DNA of 64,000 nucleotides from Dicyema japonicum (Eukaryota; Dicyemida; Rhombozoa; Dicyemidae): assembly GCA_011109175.1 (NCBI GenBank), contig RDEW01000003.1, positions 731,643-795,642 of the forward strand, in the 5' to 3' direction. Shown here in pieces: positions 54,790-64,000 of this stretch. The notes beneath the pieces are model-generated. The model saw only the letters and a program-made list of their open reading frames with translations. It made no database searches and had not been told where the DNA came from. The position numbers were made by a program, and so were the translations under genes. Numbering within the stretch: position 1 is the stretch's first letter; every line of letters starts with the position of its first letter.

Positions 54790-57515
54790 ATTATCCATAA
54801 CTCTTGCTGATAAATATATTGCAAACTAATTACCCAAGAATAGTTTTCATTTTGAGAAGAATATCGACGTAAATCAACAAGATGTACCGATCTCTTGGAG
54901 CATAAGCAATGATTGACGTAATTTCAGGTTTAGTTGCAAGCAATCGTTTTGACTAAAATTACTATATTTGATGCCTCACAATAAACACATTTAGAGACCA
55001 CATAACAACTTCTCTACGTGTAGCACCATTGAGGGTAAGTGATAATAAACCATATAATTTATCTCGTCCAAAGTGATTATGTTGAGCCTATAATAAATTG
55101 GATGACATAAAACTTCTTTAAGTTCTGCTTCTTCCGGACAAAAGTATCTCAGTTCTATACCATTTTTTATAATGTAGGGTTTCAAATCTTTGAAAATGAA
55201 TTGTTCGGCACATCTTTTTATTTTTGCCCGTTCTCTTCAGTCAGGACAATTATCTGTTATCAGTAGCACAGTAGATCCTAATTTTTTCCAAGATATCACG
55301 TGTTAGATTCACTAGATACATGTTTCATAATAAATATTTTAAATAAAAATATGTACTATATGTAATTTTAATATTATTAATAATTTTTTTACAATGAAAG
55401 TTTTAGTATAAAATTTTTTTGTATTTTGTGATGAATCTCGCATGTACGGCGCATCGCATGTATGGACTGTTACATAAAATTTTTATTAATAAGCGGGGTC
55501 GATGATTTTTATTTATTATTATTCTGTTGTCGGAAATTAAAAAACTATCATAAAATGAACTTTATAAAAAAAGTGCTTCATATATAGAGGTGCGCCAAGT
55601 CGGGGGTTTTATTGGGGCGGGGTTATACTGTATTATTATTAATAGCTATGCCCGCGGAACCAGAAAAGTTAATTAATTTGAGATTCCACTTTTGCCATGC
55701 ATATCAGGATACGGGCTGTAAGTCGTTTCCATAATGCACATCGCAAAGATGAACAACAATCCACCCAGTCCCTTTGACCAGCTTATTGAGCAAAACGGCA
55801 AGAGCTTTTTGACGTTAATTCTTAGCAGGACCTGTCGTCGACAGTCCGTCCTGTGTCAAGTTTCCAGTGCACATCACCCCAGTTAGCTTTCTCACGAACA
55901 TTGTCTCCCGCCCATACCGTGAATGTGTTGGGTCAAAGGCCAGCTCGGGAAAACTGAGAAAGCTCTTCAGGAATGTCGGGATCACCTAATTAATTTTAAC
56001 GAGATTAACTATTGGCGTTTTTGGGTTAAATAAAGAAATCACTCGTTGAAATATTATTTTTTTAATGTCAGGTGTGCGTAAACAATCACGGACTATACTG
56101 CAGGAAAACAGAGGATTTGAATATGAATGGGAGGAAAAGTTCTTTGTGATTAAAATGCATGGCACGTACATTGTTTAATATGTCACGCAACGATAACATC
56201 GTTAAAAACCTACTCCGTCAAAATACATCATCAACAGCACGAATCAATTTATGATTGTCATCAAGGCGATTCTAGAAAACAAAAAGTCGTTTTGTTAAAA
56301 TCTCAATATTTCAAACAATCTTTATTTTTTAAACGTGGTGCCTCTTCCAAAGTTACAAATATGGCTTCAACAAAAATTAGTCATCTTATTGCAAAGCATA
56401 TGAAGCCATAAACTGATGGCGAATTTTGAAGGAGGCTATTGCAATACTTGCCGAAGAATGTTGCCCTCAAAGTAACCTCGACATCTTCTATTGTACCAGC
56501 TTTTAAAGAGCTAATTGATTAATGGTTTATAAATTCACTTTTGCTTTTTTATATTAATTAAATTTAAAAAAAATTGGCGGCCCCTACAAATAAAATAATT
56601 TATTGATTTGGCACCTGGGTCAAGAGCCGCTGATCCAGATCCTCTCCTGTTTTCAGCTTTCTTCCTATGCAAATGATTTCTTTGTAGAGTTATCATATTG
56701 AAAAAACTAAGACAGGCAATTACTCATTAGAAACGAATTAAAATAATTAAATAGAAGGTAGTCAGATTTCAAGTGGGAGTCATCATCATAACTTAATGAC
56801 TGCATGAGGAAATGGCTCCGTTTATATAAGAGACTGCATTGAGCGGGGAAGGTTGTCGAGTTGCAAGTGGAAGTCACTACTATAATACACCAACATAGCA
56901 TCAGAAAGTGGCGTTATAAAGAAACGACTAGTCAATATATGAGAATTAATGAAAATTCGTTGAAACATGGCATACAATATTTAAAAAAAATCGTGCTTAG
57001 TATGGAAACTAAGGATTCTTCTATTATAATACGGTAGTTCCAAAGGTTCCTTCGGATCAAAAGCGTTCTTTGTCTCTTGTATGAGCAGATATTAATTTTG
57101 TAAAGTGGTAGATCTTCAGATAGTTGCTCCTGCTTGAATAGAGAAGCCTATGTGATTATGTGGCGATTGCGAACGAGGGTTTTGGGTTTAAGCATCATAA
57201 AGACATAATTTTTCCAGAGAAAAACAGAAGAATACATACAAGATCTGTCATTTCCATACGGTAAAATAATTATTCCATAGGAGGTTTTCTGTATCCGGCA
57301 TGGTAAACTAGCAACATCCATTGCCAGTCGATATTTATTACTTCTAAATTTCAAGTCCATCGATTGAATTTACGAATAACTTTTCGAGTATATTAGAGGA
57401 TCGAAATCTTATGATTTAACCCCACTTGCTCAAACTTTTTTGGGTACGCACTTGGCATATGTTAGCACTTTATGAGTTTCTTACTTGTCCGAAATTTATG
57501 GAAACTAAGGATTCT
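54790..57515. other. No confident gene
   Basis: AT-rich. A minus stretch at 55.68-55.98 kb reads coding-like across frames (GVMCTGNLTQDGLSTTGPAK, VHLCDVHYGNDLQPVS) but I cannot place it. Minus frames at 54.99-55.19 and 57.15-57.36 kb have no motif. A 23-bp sequence (TATGGAAACTAAGGATTCTT...) occurs at both 57,001 and 57,497. Confidence 0.3.
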
Positions 57516-57521
57516 TCTAAT

Positions 57522-57806
57522 ATTATTTATTTATTAAACCCGGATACACAGAGAAAGAAGTTAAAGTAAACAACTAATTAAGTGTATCCAGTTTCCACTT
57601 CTACAGAAACAGAGTCCATCCGGAATCAACATAAAAATAAAAAGACGTCCATACTTGCAGTTAGAAAACCCCTCCAGTGTAGTGGGGGAGAGCAAATGAT
57701 CCTTTTTCTCACCGACCAGGCACTGGGCGCCACTTTAATAGGAAGAGAGAAGAGAAACAGACAAACAAACATAAAACTTGAACCAATTAGCCACGCAGCA
57801 CCAGTC
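57522..57806 (-). mobile_element. F1 SINE-like repeat
   Basis: From TTAAACCCGGATACACAGAG to CCACGCAGCACCAG. It lacks the CACCTGTCTAGGTG part, as does the copy at 37 kb, so the two may share a sub-lineage. Confidence 0.8.
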
Positions 57807-58530
57807 TAACATAAGAACCCTTGATAGAGAATTAATCATTAAAAGCAAATGAGGTTAGTGAATCAAATAAAATTAATTATTCCCATTTTCTTTGATGAAA
57901 TTAATCATTCCAAGAATGAAGGAGTCATGCCATTTCTCTTTCCAAATTCTTAGCAAACAACTTCCCCAACTCTACTCTACTAAGAATCACCCCCATTAGT
58001 CAAAAGAGTTGATCCCTCTTTCCACGAATAACTCTTTCCACGAAGATTTTATGATATAAAACGCTACTATAACCAAATCCAATCAACGCTCACAAAGAGA
58101 GCGCACAAAATCGGGAAATAACAAATGAAGAGCTTGGCCTGTAGAAAACCTGTCACGTGGTTGAAATGGTCTTCAACCATCTGCGAATCTGAGAATTTCC
58201 CACTGCTTCTAAGCTCAGATATGACTTTCTGAAGGGACTTCCCCGTCATTAGTCCCTCTGTTTGGGGCAGAAAGTTGCATAGAAGAATCTCACTCATGGC
58301 TAACCAACGTGCTACATTATGGTGTTTGAAATCGTCATGGACCTGATCACATTGGAATCACATGGGTCCCTTGATGTAAGAACTGGTAAAGAAGTGCTGT
58401 CCGTCAGTCCTCGGTTTTCTCCACACGACAGGACCAGTTTGATAGTCTACAGCCCTCCACTCTGGCACGTGCTCTTTTCTTTGGTCTCCATATCCGCTTG
58501 CTGTAGGTAAGATGGGAATCAGTGGAGGTA

Positions 58531-58553
58531 CTAAAGGTCACAAAATAACGGAC
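58531..58553 (-). other. Candidate 23-bp intron in the GPI pseudogene
   Basis: Starts GTCCGTTATT and ends GACCTTTAG on minus. Removal joins NQ to YLH in frame, giving the GPI block QYLHRFP (Arg codon now TGA). Confidence 0.75.
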
Positions 58554-58613
58554 TTGATTCTACAGGAGGATTGCATGAGTAAGGACTCCCATCAGTCCCA
58601 TTAACAAGAAAAC

Positions 58614-58643
58614 CTACAAAAATGAGTCAAATTGAGAATAAAC
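58614..58643 (-). other. Candidate 30-bp intron in the GPI pseudogene
   Basis: Starts GTTTATTCTC and ends ATTTTTGTAG on minus, with TTTGAC as a possible branch site. Removal joins TDARTN to VFLLMGLMGV in frame and deletes a stop. Confidence 0.75.
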
Positions 58644-58797
58644 GTTAGTTCTGGCATCAGTGTTCTTTAAGTGCTCATCTACGGCGTTGACTCTGACGAG
58701 GAACTCTGAGAATTTTTCCATTCTAACGAAAACCGCGACTGAAAGTCCAATTGCGGACCAAACAGAACAACGTCCACCAACCCACTAAACATAACTA

Positions 58798-58905
<108 letters not shown>

Positions 58906-59003
58906 CTAAAAAAAGTAACTTGACGGAAAACGTCGTTAAAATTGTTTAAAATTTAATTTCCCGCCGTGAAAGCATTCATTAGAGTCTCCTGTGTCAAAAA
59001 TGT

Positions 59004-59024
59004 CTACGTTAGCCAACTTGAGAC
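59004..59024 (-). other. Candidate 21-bp intron in the GPI pseudogene
   Basis: Starts GTCTCAAGTT, contains GCTAAC as a branch-like site and ends CGTAG. Removal restores SKTFLTQET, the family motif. Confidence 0.75.
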
Positions 59025-59134
59025 CTTAGAGGGGATTTGCCTAGAGTGGTCTCTGGATTCAGCCGGGAGAGGGTGCTCAAGTTGTGGATTCCATCAATGT
59101 TAAAGATAAAGTGCACATGGGGACCGATCTGCTA

Positions 59135-59332
<198 letters not shown>

Positions 59333-59359
59333 TCATGTCTTCTAATTACTGGGTTGTTA

Positions 59360-59990
59360 TTTACTGCATATTTCCCAGTATTTTTCAGATCTCGCAAAGC
59401 CTCGTGTAACACGCTTCTTATTTCTTCTCCTTTGCCCTCATTGTTCTTTCCTTGGCATGGAGTCTGTTTACCGCGGTCCGACAATGTTGGATGGACAAAG
59501 TTGGTCGACACAAGTAGCATCCCAGAGCAAGGGTTTCCCCTCTTTGAATGGGAAAATTGTGATCCCGTGAGGTCGTTTTCCGTCTCCTCTGTCGAGGCCA
59601 ACAGTTTCAAGTATGGCGGGGTATCTCGCAGACTCCAGGGGTCGCTTGTGTCTGGAACCGTCCTGTACTTCTTCAACACGAGAGGGCATGGTCTTCATAA
59701 CAGTCAACGGTGCCCCACACCGGCATTTGTGAGTTCGGCAAATCTCCAGTCCAAGTCTGGTGGAGGTGCCGATGCGGAGAGTATCATCGTCAAGGTGGGT
59801 CCTGACACTACCAACAGGGAGAGCTTGATCCAAGCGCCACTCCATTTTTATCATCCAGTGACTAGACAGGCACGGTCTTTCTGCTCAGGCATCAACCCTG
59901 TCAAATGCTCCATATCTGTGATTTCAGACGATTCTGTCTGAAGTTGTAGAATCATCCTGATCAGCTGTTGACTGGAGCCCAAAGAGGACA
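59360..59990 (-). mobile_element. RT-D tail fragment, partly open
   Basis: A 128-codon minus frame reads LDDDTLRIGTSTRLGLEICR, THKCRCGAPLTVMKTMPSR, LETVGLDRGDGKRPHGITIF, PFKEGKPLLWDATCVDQL. The zinc-binding Cys residues and the WDATC block are kept; the nuclease PD is PH, which would abolish metal binding. It is followed after a frame shift by EEIRSVLHEAL, then directly by the GPI pseudogene on the same strand. Confidence 0.85.
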
Positions 59991-59996
59991 GATACG

Positions 59997-60073
59997 GTAT
60001 TTTATAATTTAATTTAAATTTATAATTAATTTACAGATATTTTATAATTTAATTTAAATTTATAATTAATTTT
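59997..60073. repeat. Tandem duplication of a 40-bp AT-rich unit
   Basis: Two near-identical copies containing TTTTATAATTTAATTTAAAT. Confidence 0.9.
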
Positions 60074-60171
60074 ACTTTCTGGCAATCGTTTGAATAATCT
60101 ACATGCATTGTCGATGTCAGAAAAGTAATTCGTAAATTCGATGGAGATGAAAGCCAGCAGAAGACGACAGT

Positions 60172-60620
60172 TTAACCAAAAGAACCTAAGAATGGCAAAA
60201 TACTACTTAAAATTAAGCACACTCTATTGAAAGACTGACACATCCATTTATTATTAAGAAAAGTAAAATGGGATCCACTTGGGTCCACTTCAATTGAAAA
60301 ATAAGTGATGGAAATTCTGAGATAGACCAGGCTAACACATAAATCACAATTCGATTCCAAATTATGGAAACCTGCAAACATCTGATTAACATTGAAAACA
60401 GGAAAGCCGTCGAAAGGGACGAATTTTCTTGGACACATTCGATTAGTCTCTCGCGTATTTCCCAATTAGGTATTCCAGGTTTCACTACTATCCCCTTGTT
60501 TTCAACTGAGATTCTTTTACCGAGAAGGTAAAACAATCTTCTCTTCTCATTTCCTATGCATGCGCCTTGTGGGGGCCTTCGATCTCTTGGGCTAATTTCC
60601 ATAAAATCGCAGCTACACAA
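60172..60620 (-). CDS. Unidentified 135-aa open frame
   Basis: The minus frame reads RRPPQGACIGNEKRRLFYLL, GKRISVENKGIVVKPGIPNW and EIRERLIECVQENSSLSTAF. The first 70 residues look like a folded, charged protein segment; the remainder is hydrophobic. There is no recognised domain. It could be an exon of a cellular gene neighbouring the GPI remnant. Confidence 0.35.
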
Positions 60621-60629
60621 AAAAGGTTA

Positions 60630-61195
60630 TTGAGTGACAATCAGTAGGCCTACGAACAAAAGGAAATGTCAGTCACAAATGTGACAAATTTTCATTCTTG
60701 TATATTAATTTCAAAATATGACGTATGTTTAATAATTTTCAAAATTTTATTATTTTTCAATACAAAATCAGGATCAACTAAAATTTAAAGTGATAAATTT
60801 ACGATTTATTAAAATCCAAAATTAATCAAATAAATCATATATTTCCCATGACGAATTGTAAGGAAAATAAGCCAGTTCCTTTCTCCATTATCCATTTCCA
60901 CCCGATAAGTGATCCAATGCGGTTCTGCAGGGTCAGTGTTCTGCCTCCAATGACTCAAGTAGTTTCCACGTCTACTGATTCAAAAATGAACTGCTCACTT
61001 CCGACTTTAGTTCTCCTAGTTTTCCAGTTTACAATTGAATGACTTTGATCTTTATGAGAGTTCTCAACTTTTCCAGGACATAATAGATCTGTGGGTTAAC
61101 ATCACAACCTGGAAACCTTTTTTTGGAAAAGACAATCTGGAGAAATTGTTTAGGTAATTGGTGGCTCTTTAAAAGGCGATGGAAATCCTCAGCTA
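60630..61195. other. No gene seen
   Basis: A 64-codon plus frame at 60.85-61.04 kb has no motif. Confidence 0.35.
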
Positions 61196-61204
61196 GGTTG
61201 TATT

Positions 61205-61620
61205 AGACGATGTCGAAAAAGAAGGCACAGCTTGAACCAGTGGGTCTCGATCGAGATGGAAAGAGACCTGAAGGGATGACCCTTTTCCCTTACACATCTG
61301 GAAGATTTATGGTCTGGGACGCAACTTGTGTTGACACATTTTCAAGCAGAATCTTTTCAAATCGATTCAGACATCTGGAGCAGTTGCTTCGACCGCGGAA
61401 AACCTAAAAAGCAAGAAATATTCTTGCCTCGGGGACCGGTACCGATTTACTCCTCTTGCGGTCGAGTCATCGGAGCTGTTGGTCTAATGACGGCTGAGTT
61501 CTTGCGCGAACTCGGAGGAATGGTTGCCAGAAAAAAAATCAACGAGAAGGGATATGGCTGAGACAAAAGATTGGAATGGCCATACTCCAAGGGAACTCGT
61601 TCGCGATTCACGCAGCCGAC
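61205..61620 (+). mobile_element. RT-D nuclease-tail fragment
   Basis: The plus strand reads [39 protein letters not shown], then in other frames an LMTAEFLRELGGMV-type block and LRQKIGMAIL. It is a sister of the minus copy at 4.09-4.47 kb, with the nuclease Asp of PD changed to Glu. Two frame shifts. Confidence 0.8.
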
Positions 61621-61839
61621 TTCCTCAACTAACATTTGTTTCTGTGTTAAATAATAGGCTTTAATAAAAAATTTGAAACACATGGTGAATTCACGGAAGA
61701 CATAGGATAGATAAGGTTTACACGTACTATTCGAAAGTTTGAGATTTTCTCGTCAATTGTAGAACACTACGCGGAATACTGACTGTCGAGGGACGCCCAA
61801 GGTTGCGATTTTGTTGGTTTCGTTGTCAAGTCATCTCGC

Positions 61840-62240
61840 TTTTAGAGCTCTTAGGTTCTCTTCGATATGTATAGGAGTCATTCTCGATATCCTTGAGTTC
61901 ACTAATGGTTTGCTTCCATCGCATCGTTCATGAATTTTAAGGATATGTTCAATAACTCCCACCTCTCTCTTTTCATTGTATCTTTTGGCCAAAACAAGAC
62001 ACGTGCAACTCGAAAAATTCAGTTTCTTAGATTTCTATTTGCTAGTTGCCAGTGTGCATAGTTCGTCGATAAATACTTCGGACATACGACGCTTCCTAAT
62101 CCTTCAGAGATCGTTGTTTAAGAATTATCTACCGATTGAAGTCGGCGTAGTGTTGTTCTCCGAAGTCACGCTCGCAGGACCCTTAATTCCAATCCAAGTA
62201 TATGTCCAAATAACCTCCATCGATCTCTAGAGTGTACATA
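61840..62240 (-). mobile_element. LINE-A tail fragment
   Basis: The minus strand starts DRWRLFGHILGLEL (LINE-A DPRWRLFGHVLRM) and then decays; the terminal part near 61.86 kb reads GSKPLVNSRISRMTP-like text in a shifted frame. Confidence 0.5.
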
Positions 62241-62244
62241 TTAT

Positions 62245-62995
62245 ATCATAAAGACGGTGCTCATTTATTGAAGTTGCCCCGTGAGGATAATATTTGTCTC
62301 AGCTCATATCTATAGAAATAGGTGTCAAACCTACAATTGAGGAATCCGAAGTAATTGTCGGACACAGGAATATAGATTGACAAAGAGTTACAAAAACGAT
62401 ATTTGAAATTTGAAATATTTAATTTAACTCATTTTAAAATTATAAATACTTTTGAAAATTTATTGGGATATTAAAATAAGGAATAATAATATGAAAACTA
62501 AAATTACTTTATTCCTTTTGATTTTAAAAGCATTCTTTTGGCTATAATATTTTAGCAATATAGTTAGATTTTTGGAAGAAGCACATTCTAAAGAATTTAC
62601 TTACCTGGTCGTGATTTACTGTTATCATTTAGACAGTTTATCTATTGGATTGCCGCCTATTGCACTGCAGGTCGCTTTCCAGTACGGACCGTTCCATACG
62701 GGCTGTCCTACGGCATATTTTTTCCGTGTGCTTTTGCGCATCTATCATTTTTTAATAATAATAAATTTTTTTAATAAATTGCACCTGGTTTTCCTCGAAT
62801 GTAGTTTTTGAAATATGTCTCGGAGATTTCCTTGGTGATTTTTTAAATAATGGACCCGATCTGACGTACTAGGACCCCTAAGGTCCTCCTGTGTGCCGAA
62901 GATCATGAGTTCCTTGCTATTTTATATTTGAGCTTTTCTGCTGTCAAATGAATAATTTATACGCCGTGTCATAGGTTTTTCTCTCGACCGATCTC
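62245..62995. other. No gene seen
   Basis: AT-rich spacer. Confidence 0.35.
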
Positions 62996-63034
62996 GTTAT
63001 GATATGATTTGCTCAGGGCTTCAAGTTTATCTGG

Positions 63035-63110
63035 TTGATCTAGCGGCTTACTGGAATCCGGAAAGCAGGCTTTTCAAGAGACGTTCATACGTTTAAATTA
63101 TACGTTCACT
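63035..63110 (+). mobile_element. Very short LINE-A tail fragment
   Basis: TTACTGGAATCCGGAAAGCA matches the LLESRRKLF codons at 47.04 kb closely over about 35 bases. Confidence 0.35.
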
Positions 63111-63314
63111 CTTATATACGAACGTTTCTATAGCAGCGATACTGTCGTACAAGGTGCGTGTTTGGAAGAGCACTGGGAGCTTACGTGCATAACATTATAC
63201 TTAAATTGTTTAATTTATTGGCGATAATTTAACAAATTTTAAAACAATAATAAATTGCTTTTGTGGAATCGTTTCGATTATTATATTAATTAAATTAATA
63301 AATAATTATATTAA

Positions 63315-64000
63315 TTGTCTTTCTATGCACAGCGCAAACTGCCTACATTTAGAATAACATCTTCAGCTGATAGGATAGGAGACTTAAGTAAAGACGGTTA
63401 TTTAAAGAAAAATGTAAACTACAGTACTTTTTTACATGCAAAGATACATTTTTTAGTTTGCAACAACAGCATTGCCACACCAAGAATAAGCTTAAAAAGA
63501 CATTATGAAACTAACCATCGAATGCTTTACAAAAATAGAGCAAGCCAATGTAGCTTCTGTTACTGCGAGCTATGAACTTAGCCGAATGGTCCCAATGGGT
63601 GACAAATCTTACATTGAAGGAGATTTATAAAGCATTGATGGTAAGAAATCTGATATTGTTTGCTCATGGAATACACAGTTATGTCAGAACACTCCATTAA
63701 CCAGGAACACTACTGCTGGACAGATTGATGATCACAGGATGATTTGAAACGACGGTTGAAGACTACATCATCTTAATTTGTAAACACCTTTCTTTTGCTA
63801 TTGATGATACCGTTGACATCACTGAAGTAGCACAGCTTGCAGTTTTTATTAGTGTCTATGACAGGGCAGTGATACATTTCAGTCAGAACGAGTGATTTTA
63901 TAATTTTTAAAATGATGTCAACTGCTATATTTCCAGAAAGTTGGTCTCTCGATTATGAGAGGTAACTTCCATCGCGTGCTCAATGCCTGCATTGCCATAA
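63315..64000 (+). mobile_element. hAT transposase, GTF2IRD2/ZMYM-like, N-terminal part, runs off the window
   Basis: A BED-type zinc finger is visible in FLVCNNSIATPRISLKRHYE then TNHRMLY (63.45-63.53 kb); the first of the two Cys is Phe. After stops and frame changes, LSFAIDDTVDITEVAQLAVF at 63.79-63.86 kb matches the first catalytic Asp block (SLAIDESTD...AQLAIF) of this hAT group. The terminal inverted repeats are not identified and the 3' end lies beyond the window. Confidence 0.75.

Noticed and set aside
59354-59941. Plus-strand frame of 195 codons
   Set aside because: Antiparallel to the RT-D tail, whose motifs WDATC and zinc-binding Cys are on minus.

Overview
The window looks like a repeat-dense, AT-rich animal genome, not a bacterial one. 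It has no operons and no intact conserved housekeeping gene. It carries many decayed non-LTR retrotransposons, cut-and-paste transposons (hAT, pogo/Tigger, Tc1/mariner), a tRNA-headed SINE and a few broken cellular genes. Two of these genes, glucose-6-phosphate isomerase (minus strand, 57.9-59.35 kb) and a cGMP-dependent-type protein kinase (plus strand, 53.97-54.78 kb), still show GT...AG intervals of about 21-30 bp at places where removing them restores the protein family's sequence. Introns this short in an animal with such transposons point to a dicyemid mesozoan or a similarly reduced metazoan. That assignment is inference.

Layout. 0-5 kb: 3' fragments of two retroelement families and one copy of an unidentified protein-coding repeat. 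6.4-8.3 kb: the endonuclease domain of one LINE (LINE-B), interrupted once by a SINE and once by a 5'-truncated LINE-B copy flanked by 196-bp direct repeats. 9.7-13 kb: short SINE-like repeats. 14.7-16.2 kb: a Tc1/mariner-like element whose inverted ends are built of tandem repeats. 20.6-22.9 kb: a decayed LINE-A copy with endonuclease and reverse transcriptase (RT). 24.4-26.3 kb: a ZBED-type hAT element with a perfect 8-bp target duplication. 26.6-27.5 kb: an open DnaJ C-terminal-domain reading frame with a coiled-coil exon upstream. 28-36 kb: second copy of the unidentified repeat, a 48-bp minisatellite, and RT-D copies. 37.4-40.1 kb: LINE-A copies on both strands. 40.6-43.8 kb: a four-level nest, LINE-A interrupted by Tigger, interrupted by hAT, interrupted by a LINE fragment. 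46.6-51 kb: RT-D, LINE-A, RTE-like and Jockey-like copies. 54-59.3 kb: the two broken cellular genes. 59.4-64 kb: more RT-D and LINE-A fragments and the start of another hAT transposase at the right edge.

Family names used here are local labels. LINE-A has an RT and a tail containing the FRGRPR and RWRLFGH motifs. LINE-B has an EEP (endonuclease/exonuclease/phosphatase) endonuclease, an RT and an ATTC-repeat 3' end. LINE-C is Jockey/CR1-like. RT-D is a reverse transcriptase with a zinc-knuckle and PD-(D/E)XK-like tail. LINE-E is RTE/BovB-like. F1 is a SINE-like repeat. No gene network can be read here; the window is mainly a record of insertions and decay.
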